Below are positions 15,413 to 23,514 of a DNA stretch of 26,149 bases, in pieces. A model generated the notes under the pieces. It searched no databases. It worked only from the letters and a program-made list of their open reading frames with translations, and was not told where the DNA came from. A program made the position numbers and the translations under genes. The stretch's first letter is position 1. Each line of letters starts with the position of its first letter. The stretch comes from Gammaproteobacteria bacterium (lineage in GTDB: Bacteria; Pseudomonadota; Gammaproteobacteria; Arenicellales; JAANXG01), in the NCBI GenBank assembly GCA_018263405.1, contig JAANXG010000012.1, positions 1 to 26,149 on the forward strand. Reading direction: 5' to 3'.

Positions 15413-16671
15413 CGGTATTGCTGGTGCTGGCGATTCAGGTCGGTAGCGCCCAAGCTGCGCCGGTGACGGTAAAGAACCTGCGCATGTGGCAGGCACCGGA
15501 TCACACCCGATTGGTATTCGATCTGAGCGCCCCCGTCGAGTACGATGTCGGCGTTCTTACCGGGCCACACCGGGTGTATCTGGATTTTCCGCGCGCCCGG
15601 CTTGCGCGAGGTCTGCCGTCCATCCATGCCGATGGCCGGTTCGTGAAAAAAGTACACAGCGGCAGCCCCCGCCCGGGGGTGCTGCGCGTCGTTTTCACTC
15701 TAAAAATGGCCGCTGAGCCGAAGGTGTTTCATCTCAAGCCAAACGAAGTTTACGGACACCGTTTGGTCATGGACCTGCGGGACCGGGTTGGCAGGGAAAA
15801 TAAAACCATTGTTGCGGCACCGGGGGGTTCGGACAACTTTATTGTCGCCATCGATGCGGGCCACGGCGGGGAAGACCCGGGTGCCATGGGTTCGCGCCGG
15901 ACTCGCGAGAAGGACATCACGCTCGCGATCGCCCGGGAGTTGCAACGTCTTGTCGGTCGCGACCCCGCAATGCAGGGAATCTTGACTCGAAACAATGATT
16001 ATTATGTCTCGCTTCGACGGCGTACGAAAATCGCTCGTTCCGCCAAATCTAACTTGTTCGTCTCCATACATGCCGATGCGTTTCCTCAGCGCTCGGTACG
16101 CGGGTCGTCGGTTTATACGTTGTCTACACGTGGAGCCTCGAGCGAGACCGCGCGCTGGCTGTCGAATAAGGAAAACGCCGCCGATCTGATCGGAGGAGTT
16201 AGCCTGCGCGACAAAGACGATACGGTGGCCAGGGTTCTGATGGACCTGTCGATGACCAAAAGCACCAGCGACAGTCGTGAATTGGCTCGGGATATTTTGC
16301 GCGGGCTGCGTCGAGTCGGGCGAGTGCACAGAAACCGGGTGGAATACGCTAACTTCGCAGTACTTAAGTCGCCGGACATCCCCTCGGTACTGGTAGAAAG
16401 TGCATTTCTGTCGAATCCCCGTGAAGAATCCTTGTTACGCACCGGGTCTCACCGTCGCAAGGTCGCGGCCGCGATTTACGAGGGGATTCGCCGCTACTAC
16501 GAGCGCCGCCACCCCGGTGCGCGGCCCGCCGTGTATGTCGTGAAACGGGGGGATACGCTGTCCGAAATCGCCCAACAGTATCGAATCAGTGTCAATACCC
16601 TTAAAAAGGTCAATAACATGAGCAGCGATGTGGTGCGCATCGGCCAGAAGCTGCGCATTCCAAGCGGCTGA
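15400..16671 (+). CDS. N-acetylmuramoyl-L-alanine amidase (AmiB/AmiC type)
   Basis: Periplasmic enzyme that cuts the peptide stem from MurNAc to split septal peptidoglycan during division. The 423 residues comprise a signal peptide (1-20, ending AQAA), an AMIN domain (about 22-125) that targets septal wall, an Amidase_3 domain (148-368) with probable zinc ligands His155, Glu170 and His224 and catalytic Glu333 (VESAFLSN), and a C-terminal LysM (377-421: YVVKRGDTLSEIAQQY). An insert around 245-290 (GASSETARWLSNKENAADLI) corresponds to the autoinhibitory helix that LytM activators such as EnvC or NlpD displace. The LysM and the locus before mutL fit AmiB; AmiB/C naming is not settled by sequence alone. 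GGGGAA lies just before the ATG. Confidence 0.94.
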   Translation: MCRIAVLLVLAIQVGSAQAAPVTVKNLRMWQAPDHTRLVFDLSAPVEYDVGVLTGPHRVYLDFPRARLARGLPSIHADGRFVKKVHSGSPRPGVLRVVFTLKMAAEPKVFHLKPNEVYGHRLVMDLRDRVGRENKTIVAAPGGSDNFIVAIDAGHGGEDPGAMGSRRTREKDITLAIARELQRLVGRDPAMQGILTRNNDYYVSLRRRTKIARSAKSNLFVSIHADAFPQRSVRGSSVYTLSTRGASSETARWLSNKENAADLIGGVSLRDKDDTVARVLMDLSMTKSTSDSRELARDILRGLRRVGRVHRNRVEYANFAVLKSPDIPSVLVESAFLSNPREESLLRTGSHRRKVAAAIYEGIRRYYERRHPGARPAVYVVKRGDTLSEIAQQYRISVNTLKKVNNMSSDVVRIGQKLRIPSG

Positions 16672-16673
16672 CG

Positions 16674-18428
16674 ATGAACGGCATCGAAATCCTGGATTCC
16701 CAGCTCGTCAGTCAGATCGCCGCCGGAGAAGTGGTCGAGCGTCCGGCCGCCGTGGTTAAGGAACTTATGGAGAACAGCCTGGATGCACAATCCACTCGGA
16801 TCGACGTCCGGACAGAACGCGGCGGCGTCAAGCGTATCGAAGTGGCGGACGACGGAACCGGCATACCCGCGGAACAAATTGCTTTGGCGCTGGCTCGACA
16901 CGCGACCAGCAAACTGCGTCGGCTGGTTGATTTGGAGCGGGTCGCATCCCTGGGTTTCCGGGGCGAGGCGTTGCCGAGCATCGCCTCCGTGTCGCGGATG
17001 TCGGTGACCTCCGGGACCCAGGGTCGGGATAATGCGTTCGGTGTGCGCTGCGAGGGCGGTGGAACCGTGACGAGGCCCAAGCCGGCGGCTCATCCGTCAG
17101 GCACGACCGTCGAAGTTTCCGATTTGTTCTTCAATACCCCGGCGCGCAGGAAGTTTTTGAAAACCGAACATACGGAATTGAAGCACATTGACCAGAACGT
17201 TAAACGGCTGGCTTTAAGCCGCTTCGACGTTGCATTTTCGTTTCAACACAACGGCGGCCGAGTCGTTCACTACCCCAGAGCGTTAACACACGATCAGCGT
17301 GCGGTTCGTATTGCGGCGATCTGTGGCGCGGAGTTTCTGGAGCAGTCTGTCTATCTACTGGATGAAGGAGCCAATATGCGTCTATCCGGCTGGTGCGGAC
17401 TGCCGACGTTTTCCCGGCCTCAAACGACTTTGCAATATTTCTTTGTCAACGGCCGCGTGGTGCGGGACAAAACCGTCGCGCACGCGATGCGGTCAGCCTA
17501 TCGGGACGTTATGTATCATGGGCGCCATCCGGCGTTCGTGCTTTATCTGGAACTGGAACCCGGGTCGGTGGATGTGAACGTACACCCGACGAAGTACGAG
17601 GTTCGGTTTCGCGACAACCGGAATGTTCATGATTTTATTTACAGTGCGGTGAAACGGCAGGTGTCGAAGCCTGCCGGGGAGGCGCCTCGCGCCGCCCGCG
17701 GCGCTGAAGAGATGGATGACCCGAGGAGGAAGCAAGCCGCTATCCCATTACCGGGACAAGTGCGCGAACAGATCGCCGGCTACCGGCGGCTGGCCGAGAC
17801 GCCGGCGCACGCTCCGGAACCACCCCCCGACTCGCAGGCTGCCATACCGGCCCTGGGCTATGCCGTTGCCCAGTTACACGGGGTATACATTCTGTCGCGA
17901 AACGCGACCGGTCTGGTCGTCGTGGACATGCACGCCGCCCATGAACGCATCACATACGAAAAGCTTAAATCGCAGTTCGATTCGAATTCTCTGTCTCTAC
18001 AGTCCCTCCTGGTGCCGGTGACACTGGAGGTGGGCGATATGGAAATGAGCGTTTGGCAACGGCACCGCGAGCTAATCGAATCCTACGGGTTGGAGATCGA
18101 CCAGCTGGGGGAGCGCACGCTGGCAGTGCGGCAAATACCGGTGGCGATCCAGAGTGGGGATGCGGCGTCACTGGTTCGCGACATACTGTCGGACCTCGCG
18201 GAGCACGGTCAGAGCGAACGGATACAGGCGGTATCGGAAGAGTTGCTCTCCACCATGGCTTGCCATGGATCCGTGCGCGCTAAGCGGTCATTAACTCTCG
18301 ATGAAATGAACGCGTTGCTCCGGCGCATGGAGGAAACCGAGCGAAGCGGTCAGTGTAGTCACGGCCGGCCTACGTGGGTGCAATTCGATCTCAAGGAGAT
18401 GGACGGCTGGTTTTTACGGGGACGATAG
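16674..18428 (+). CDS. mutL: DNA mismatch repair protein MutL (endonuclease type)
   Basis: Couples mismatch recognition by MutS to strand removal. The N-terminal GHKL ATPase has MENSLDA (32-38), DDGTGI (59-64), GFRGEALPSI (94-103) and NTPARRKFL (154-162). After a linker (about 330-390) the C-terminal domain carries DMHAAHERITYE (418-429), which fits the endonuclease motif DQHA(x)2E(x)4E with Met for Gln, plus ACHGSVRA (529-536) and CSHGRP (561-566), the other metal-site motifs. E. coli MutL lacks these, so this MutL probably nicks DNA itself and the organism probably has no MutH. The length of 584 residues is normal. It starts two bases after the amidase stop. Confidence 0.97.
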   Translation: MNGIEILDSQLVSQIAAGEVVERPAAVVKELMENSLDAQSTRIDVRTERGGVKRIEVADDGTGIPAEQIALALARHATSKLRRLVDLERVASLGFRGEALPSIASVSRMSVTSGTQGRDNAFGVRCEGGGTVTRPKPAAHPSGTTVEVSDLFFNTPARRKFLKTEHTELKHIDQNVKRLALSRFDVAFSFQHNGGRVVHYPRALTHDQRAVRIAAICGAEFLEQSVYLLDEGANMRLSGWCGLPTFSRPQTTLQYFFVNGRVVRDKTVAHAMRSAYRDVMYHGRHPAFVLYLELEPGSVDVNVHPTKYEVRFRDNRNVHDFIYSAVKRQVSKPAGEAPRAARGAEEMDDPRRKQAAIPLPGQVREQIAGYRRLAETPAHAPEPPPDSQAAIPALGYAVAQLHGVYILSRNATGLVVVDMHAAHERITYEKLKSQFDSNSLSLQSLLVPVTLEVGDMEMSVWQRHRELIESYGLEIDQLGERTLAVRQIPVAIQSGDAASLVRDILSDLAEHGQSERIQAVSEELLSTMACHGSVRAKRSLTLDEMNALLRRMEETERSGQCSHGRPTWVQFDLKEMDGWFLRGR

Positions 18429-18453
18429 CGGCGGCTGCATCGTCGGTACGAGG

Positions 18454-19407
18454 ATGACGACGCCCGTGTTATTTCTGATGGGGCCCACCGCGTCCGGGAA
18501 AACGGCGATGGCTTGCACCCTCGCGAAACGCTTTCCCGTGGAAATCATCAGCGTGGACGCCGCGCAGGTATACCGGGGGCTGGACATCGGTACGGCAAAG
18601 GCGAGTCGGGCGGAGCGCGAGGCGTGCCGGCATCATCTCATTGATATTAAATATCCCGACGATACGTACTCGGCGGCGCAATTTCGCGGTGATGCATTAG
18701 CTTTGATCGAGGAGGTGCGGACCCGGGGGCATTTGCCCGTGCTTGTCGGCGGCACCATGTTCTACTTCCACGTTCTTTTGTACGGCCTCCCGCGGTTGCC
18801 CCCTTCCGATCCGTATTTTCGGGCTGATATCGAGACGCGCGCCCGCCGCGAGGGATGGCCCATGCTCCACCACGAGCTCGCCGAAGTCGATCCGCGCCGT
18901 GCGGAGGAGATTTCACCCAACGACGGACAGCGGATTCAGCGCGCACTGGAGATCAATACCCTGACGGGCAAAAATGTCCGTCGGCGGAGCGCGGTACGGG
19001 GCGGCACACCCTGGCCGCTGATGCGACTGGCGCTTGTACCGGCGATACGGGAGCACTTACACCGGCGCATTGAGGCTCGTTTCAGGCGGATGCTGGAACT
19101 GGGTTTCGTCTCGGAGGTCGCGCAATTGCTGGAGGCTTACCCTGGCCCCTCTGAACTGCCATGGCTCAAAATGGTCGGATACCGGCAGGTAGCGGGCTAT
19201 TTGAATCGCGAGGTCGGTTATAATCGAATGATGGAAGCAAGTATTGCTGCCACGAGACGTTTGGCGAAGCGGCAACTGACATGGTTACGCAATCAATCGG
19301 CGGTGACGTGGATTGACAGCGACCATCCCGGAGCTGCTCACGGGGTGTGTCTGTACCTGGAATCGCACCCGTTTATGGCAGAGTTATTGGGGTCGAAAGG
19401 CGCTTGA
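18454..19407 (+). CDS. miaA: tRNA dimethylallyltransferase
   Basis: Transfers a dimethylallyl group to N6 of A37 in tRNAs reading UNN codons, including serine tRNAs like the two in this window; the first step to ms2i6A. The P-loop GPTASGKT is at 10-17, VDAAQVYRGLDIGTAK at 34-49, HHLIDI, GGTMFYFHVLLYGL, the EINTLTGK region and the C-terminal TRRLAKRQLTWLR. The 317 residues are typical. The usual DSA motif after the P-loop reads DAA (Ala36 for Ser); the catalytic Asp35 is kept. ATG 18454 has AGG immediately before it. hfq follows after 68 bases, as in E. coli. Confidence 0.97.
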   Translation: MTTPVLFLMGPTASGKTAMACTLAKRFPVEIISVDAAQVYRGLDIGTAKASRAEREACRHHLIDIKYPDDTYSAAQFRGDALALIEEVRTRGHLPVLVGGTMFYFHVLLYGLPRLPPSDPYFRADIETRARREGWPMLHHELAEVDPRRAEEISPNDGQRIQRALEINTLTGKNVRRRSAVRGGTPWPLMRLALVPAIREHLHRRIEARFRRMLELGFVSEVAQLLEAYPGPSELPWLKMVGYRQVAGYLNREVGYNRMMEASIAATRRLAKRQLTWLRNQSAVTWIDSDHPGAAHGVCLYLESHPFMAELLGSKGA

Positions 19408-19470
19408 AATCGCGAGCGTCAAGCCGCATTACCAAACTGAGATGCTGCAAGATGTATAACAATTGGGAGT

Positions 19471-19505
19471 AAAAAATGGCTCAACAAAAAATGGCTCAAC
19501 AAAAA
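19471..19505 (+). repeat. 15-bp tandem duplication at the hfq start
   Basis: AAAAAATGGCTCAAC occurs twice back to back (19471-19485 and 19486-19500), followed by AAAAA. The repeat contains the start codon, so hfq has two in-frame ATGs and would start MAQQKMAQQK. The copies are identical, which suggests a recent slippage event. The GGGAG at 19465-19469 is correctly spaced only for the first ATG (19476). Confidence 0.95.
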
Positions 19506-19742
19506 GGTACGGCCTTACAAGACCCGTTTCTGAACATTCTGCGTAAAGAAAGAATACCGGTTTCGATCTACCTGGTGAACGGAATCAAGTTGCAGGGACA
19601 GCTCGAGTCTTTCGACCAATTCGTGGTTTTGCTGAAAAACAGCGTGAGCCAGTTAATCTATAAACACGCTATCTCCACCATTGTTCCAGCGAAATCCGTA
19701 AAAGTCCCGCATGATGACGATGGCGATGCCGTCGAGGAGTAA
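19476..19742 (+). CDS. hfq: RNA chaperone Hfq
   Basis: Hexameric Sm-like protein that pairs small RNAs with mRNAs. The 88 residues contain the Sm1 region (DPFLNILRKERIPVSIYLVN, then GIKLQGQLESFDQFVVLL) and Sm2 (YKHAISTIVP), all diagnostic. The C-terminal tail is short and acidic (HDDDGDAVEE), unlike the long flexible tail of E. coli but like many other gammaproteobacteria. The N-terminus is extended by five residues through the tandem duplication; initiation at the second ATG (19491) would give an 83-residue protein. TATAAC at 19455-19460 might be a -10 element but lacks a good -35. Confidence 0.98.
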   Translation: MAQQKMAQQKGTALQDPFLNILRKERIPVSIYLVNGIKLQGQLESFDQFVVLLKNSVSQLIYKHAISTIVPAKSVKVPHDDDGDAVEE

Positions 19743-19751
19743 TTCTTTGAA

Positions 19752-21068
19752 GTGCCTGTAAGGAGCCCGGCGGTCGCGCGGCCGGAAAGGGCGCTGCTGG
19801 TACAGCAGCGTTCACAAACGGACGATAAGACCGAGTCCCTCGAAGAACTCGTGTTGCTGGCCAAAAGCGCGGGAGCGCAAGTTTGCGACAGCGTGACGGG
19901 TGTGCGCAGGCGCCCGGATCCGGCGACATTTATCGGCAAAGGCAAGCTGGAGGAACTCCGGGGATCCGTGGAACGTCACGAGGGCGAACTGGTGGTGTTC
20001 GATCACGCATTGACGCCGGTTCAAGAGCGGAATTTGGAGCGAGCCCTGTGCTGCCGTGTTCTAGACCGCACCGGTTTAATACTGGATATATTCGCCCAGC
20101 GCGCGGAAACCCGGGAAGGTAAGTTGCAGGTCGAACTGGCTCAATTGCGTCATTTGTCGACGCGCCTTGTGCGCGGCTGGACCCACCTTGAGCGCCAGAA
20201 AGGCGGTATCGGGCTGCGGGGTCCGGGGGAGACACAGCTTGAAACGGACCGGCGTCTGATCGGTCAACGAATTGAGCATCTGAGGAAGCGTCTGCAACAC
20301 GTATCGGTGCAACGCGAGCTGCGGCGCAAGTCCCGGCGCAAAGTGCCAATACCAACGATATGCCTTGTGGGCTATACCAATGCGGGCAAGTCGTCGTTGT
20401 TCAACCGTTTGACGGGCGAAAGCGTGTACGCGGAAGACTTGTTGTTTGCGACGCTCGATCCGACCATGCGAAAACTGTCGCTGCCCAACCGGCGCGAGAT
20501 CTTGTTGTCGGACACCGTCGGGTTTATTCGGCACCTGCCGCATTCCCTGGTTCAGGCTTTTCATTCGACCCTTGAGGAGGTATCAAGGGCTTCGTTGGTG
20601 TTGCACGTCGTTGACAGTGCCGTTGAAGATCGAGACGAACGGATCGAGGAAGTGAACCGGGTGCTGGAGGAAATCGATGCCGGCGACGTACCGAGGTTAT
20701 TGGTTTACAACAAGGTCGATTTGAATCCGGATCTTCGGGCCCGCGTGGAATCCGGTGGGGAGGGGTTGGCGAGTGCCGTGTGGGTGTCGGCCCGCCGTGG
20801 GGATGGGATATCGGGTCTGACCGGGGCGCTGGAAAATCTGATATTTCGCGACACCCGGCATGAATGTCTGCGGGTGCCGCCACAGGCGGCCCGAGTACGG
20901 GCATTTCTTTTTGACAAGGCGGTGATTCTCTCCGAACGATTCGATAATTGGGGCGGCTGCTTACTGGAAGTCGATATTGAGGCGGCGCAATGGGGACGCT
21001 TGTGCCGGCTCGCGGAATTCAGCATGTGTTCCATTGTCGACGGCAAAAGCGTTGCGGCGTCGGTTTAG
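19752..21068 (+). CDS. hflX: ribosome-associated GTPase HflX
   Basis: GTPase that binds 50S subunits and splits stalled or stressed ribosomes. The 438 residues hold an N-terminal HflX domain with VVFDHALTPVQERNLE (81-96), VLDRTGLILDIFAQRA (103-118), GKLQVELAQLRHLSTRLVRG, and GIGLRGPGETQLETDRR (152-168), then the G domain with G1 GYTNAGKS (207-214), G3 DTVG (254-257) and G4 NKVD (320-323). The GTG start at 19752 lies nine bases after the hfq stop, with no strong Shine-Dalgarno, suggesting dependence on hfq translation. The order hfq-hflX-hflK-hflC is the classical one. Confidence 0.96.
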   Translation: MPVRSPAVARPERALLVQQRSQTDDKTESLEELVLLAKSAGAQVCDSVTGVRRRPDPATFIGKGKLEELRGSVERHEGELVVFDHALTPVQERNLERALCCRVLDRTGLILDIFAQRAETREGKLQVELAQLRHLSTRLVRGWTHLERQKGGIGLRGPGETQLETDRRLIGQRIEHLRKRLQHVSVQRELRRKSRRKVPIPTICLVGYTNAGKSSLFNRLTGESVYAEDLLFATLDPTMRKLSLPNRREILLSDTVGFIRHLPHSLVQAFHSTLEEVSRASLVLHVVDSAVEDRDERIEEVNRVLEEIDAGDVPRLLVYNKVDLNPDLRARVESGGEGLASAVWVSARRGDGISGLTGALENLIFRDTRHECLRVPPQAARVRAFLFDKAVILSERFDNWGGCLLEVDIEAAQWGRLCRLAEFSMCSIVDGKSVAASV

Positions 21069-21192
21069 GGCTCGCGCATGCGGTATCCACGGTCTGCTAA
21101 AATAACTCCCGGGATCGTTATCCGATCATCGATCATGGTACGATCTTTACTTTATGTCAGTCTCTCATATTCTCATTTAAGGAGCATATTTC

Positions 21193-22398
21193 ATGTCCTG
21201 GAATCAACCTGGGCCCGGTGGCAATGATCCATGGGGCCAAAAAGGGGGGCGAAGCGGCCCGCCCGATCTGGACGAAATCGTCAGGAATATCCAAAAGACT
21301 CTGCGGGGCTTTTTTGGCGGTCGCGGAGGCGGCGGGTCCGGCGGCGGCGGGACCTCGTTTCCAGGTAAAGCCGGCCTCGGCGCGATCGTTGTGGTGGCGA
21401 TCGTGGTATGGGCGTTAACGGGCTTTTATGTGGTGGAAGAGGGCACGCGCGGGGTCGTATTACGCTTTGGTGAATATAAGGAAACCACCCTGCCCGGATT
21501 GCAGTGGCGCATCCCGTGGCCGGTGGAAGAAGTAAATTCCGTCAATATTCAGCAGGTCAACACGGTCGAGATCGGGTACCGGACGACGGCCCAGAGACAG
21601 GAACAGCCGGTGCCGCGTGAAGCGTTGATGCTTACACGAGACGAAAATATCGTGGATATTAATCTGGCGGTGCAATATGACATCAAGGATCCGGAGGATT
21701 TGATCTTCAACGTGGCGGATCGCCCGCAAGCTGTTGTACACGGGGCGACGGAGAGTGCGCTGCGCGAGGTTGTGGGCACCAATAAAATGGACTTTGTCCT
21801 GACGGAAGGGCGCGCGACGGTTGTTTCCGAAACCAGCGCGCTCTTGCAGCAAGTTCTGGATCGATACCAGACCGGCATTAACATCATCGCCGTGGAAATG
21901 CAGGACGCTCAGCCGCCACGGGAAGTCAAACCGGCCTTCGACGACGCCGTCAAGGCGCGCGAGGATCAGGTGCGTCTGATCAACGAAGCGGAAGCTTACC
22001 GGAATGACATTATTCCTCGGGCTCGCGGCCGGGCGGCGCGGGAAATCCAGGAAGCCGAGGGGTATAAGGAAGCGATAATTGCCCGGGCGGAAGGTGAAGC
22101 GTCGCGCTTTGAACAGATTCTCGCCGAGTATCGGCAGGCGCCGAACATTACCCGGCAGCGCATGTATATCGAGAAAATGGAACAGGTTCTGATGAAATCG
22201 AGTAAACTCATGATCGATCAAAAAGGCGGAAATAATGTGATTTACCTACCGCTGGATCAATTGCTGAGGCAGCGGCGTTCCGAGTCCGGTAGCGTCTCCG
22301 CACCGCCGGTCTCGTCGTCTTCCCTGTCGGGGGACCGTGCCACGGCCGATGCGCGCGACAGCCGCAGCCGATTGAACCTGCGCGAGCGGGGGGAGTAA
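21193..22398 (+). CDS. hflK: FtsH-modulating SPFH protein HflK
   Basis: With HflC it forms the large membrane complex surrounding and controlling the FtsH protease. The 401 residues start with a Pro/Gly-rich cytoplasmic segment (1-58, including a run of glycines at about 43-53), one transmembrane helix (61-80, GLGAIVVVAIVVWALTGFYV), then the SPFH/band 7 domain (VEEGTRGVVLRFGEYKETTLPG onward) and a long coiled-coil helix (AEAYRNDIIPRARGRAAREI). AAGGAG sits eight bases before the ATG. The 124-base gap after hflX (21069-21192) contains TAAAAT and several GATC-rich short inverted repeats but no promoter I can define. hflC begins three bases after the stop. Confidence 0.96.
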   Translation: MSWNQPGPGGNDPWGQKGGRSGPPDLDEIVRNIQKTLRGFFGGRGGGGSGGGGTSFPGKAGLGAIVVVAIVVWALTGFYVVEEGTRGVVLRFGEYKETTLPGLQWRIPWPVEEVNSVNIQQVNTVEIGYRTTAQRQEQPVPREALMLTRDENIVDINLAVQYDIKDPEDLIFNVADRPQAVVHGATESALREVVGTNKMDFVLTEGRATVVSETSALLQQVLDRYQTGINIIAVEMQDAQPPREVKPAFDDAVKAREDQVRLINEAEAYRNDIIPRARGRAAREIQEAEGYKEAIIARAEGEASRFEQILAEYRQAPNITRQRMYIEKMEQVLMKSSKLMIDQKGGNNVIYLPLDQLLRQRRSESGSVSAPPVSSSSLSGDRATADARDSRSRLNLRERGE

Positions 22399-22401
22399 GT
22401 C

Positions 22402-23304
22402 ATGAATGGCAAAGCCTTGTTTGGACTGATCGTACTGGTGATCCTCGTCGTGCTTGCCTCGGCTACTTTGTATACCGTAGACGAACGGGAAAAAGCCATT
22501 GTTTTCAGGTTCGGGGAAATCGTCGAGTCATTCGATGAGCCCGGATTGCATTGGAAGTACCCGTTTATCAATAACGTGCGCAAGTTCGACGCTCGGATTC
22601 AAACCATGGATGCCAATCCTCAGGAATATCTGACCGACGAGAAGAAAAACCTCGTTGTGGACTCGTTCGTTAAATGGCGGGTGGACGACGTGGCTACCTA
22701 CTACGTTACCGTGTCGGGGGATAAGGTCGCCGCGCAGCGGCGCCTGGCACAGCGAGTCAACAACAGCCTGCGCGAGGAATTCGGTAAGCGATCCGTGCAG
22801 GAAGTGATATCCGGCGACCGCTCCCAGATTATGGACGTCGTGCAGAAAGCCACGGACGAGCAAGCCCGGGCCATCGGCGTGGAGGTGGTCGATGTGAGAC
22901 TCAAGCGCGTGGATCTCGTGGACGAGGTGAGTGAACGGGTATACCGGCGTATGGAGTCGGAGCGATCGCGTGTCGCTAAGGAATTGCGCGCCAAAGGTGC
23001 CGAGGAAGCCGAAAAGATTCGCTCGAATGCGGATCGCCAGCGCCTGGTTACCATCGCCAATGCACAGCGCGACGGACAGAAACTTCGCGGCGAAGGCGAT
23101 GCCGGCGCGACTCAGATCTACGCGGAGGCATTCGGTCAGGACGATGACTTTTACGGTCTTTATCGAAGTCTGAACGCTTATGAAGCCACATTCGCCTCCA
23201 AGAGCGATTTGCTGGTGCTGGAGCCGGATTCGCAGTTTTTCAAGTACTTTAACAACGCCGTGCCTCCCAAGGATGTCGAGCGTTCGAGTAGTCCCCGGCA
23301 GTAG
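22402..23304 (+). CDS. hflC: FtsH-modulating SPFH protein HflC
   Basis: Partner of HflK in the FtsH-HflKC complex. The 300-residue protein has an N-terminal membrane helix (4-24, KALFGLIVLVILVVLASATL), the SPFH domain (VDEREKAIVFRFGEI, GLHWKYPF, QEYLTDEKKNLVVDSFVKWR), the helical stalk (KELRAKGAEEAEKIRSNADR), and a conserved tail FGQDDDFYGLYRSLNAYEAT followed by FFKYF. Length and order after hflK are normal. The three-base spacing indicates a shared transcript and equal expression. Confidence 0.97.
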   Translation: MNGKALFGLIVLVILVVLASATLYTVDEREKAIVFRFGEIVESFDEPGLHWKYPFINNVRKFDARIQTMDANPQEYLTDEKKNLVVDSFVKWRVDDVATYYVTVSGDKVAAQRRLAQRVNNSLREEFGKRSVQEVISGDRSQIMDVVQKATDEQARAIGVEVVDVRLKRVDLVDEVSERVYRRMESERSRVAKELRAKGAEEAEKIRSNADRQRLVTIANAQRDGQKLRGEGDAGATQIYAEAFGQDDDFYGLYRSLNAYEATFASKSDLLVLEPDSQFFKYFNNAVPPKDVERSSSPRQ

Positions 23305-23319
23305 CGAATCCTCGGTGTC

Positions 23320-23514
23320 ATGATCAGTTGGCGGGACCTGGGCGCGGCGCTCGCGCTGGTGCTGATACTCGAGGGACTGTTGCCGTTTCTCAGCCCCGAG
23401 CGTTGGCGCCGCACGCTTGAAACGATTCGCAAGCTTAACGATGGACAGCTGCGCAATATGGGATTGATACTAATTTCCGTCGGCGCGTTGCTGTTGTATT
23501 TTGTCCGTTTCTAG
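23320..23514 (+). CDS. DUF2065 (YjeT-like) small inner-membrane protein
   Basis: A 64-residue protein of unknown function with two hydrophobic helices (about 5-25, DLGAALALVLILEGLLPFLS, and 48-62, GLILISVGALLLYFV) separated by a basic loop (PERWRRTLETIRKL). EGLLPFLSP and the position between hflC and purA match E. coli YjeT (DUF2065). Its conserved place beside hflKC suggests a link to that membrane complex, but this is inference only. Its TAG stop shares the G with the GTG start of hisZ, so the two are translationally coupled. Confidence 0.88.
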   Translation: MISWRDLGAALALVLILEGLLPFLSPERWRRTLETIRKLNDGQLRNMGLILISVGALLLYFVRF

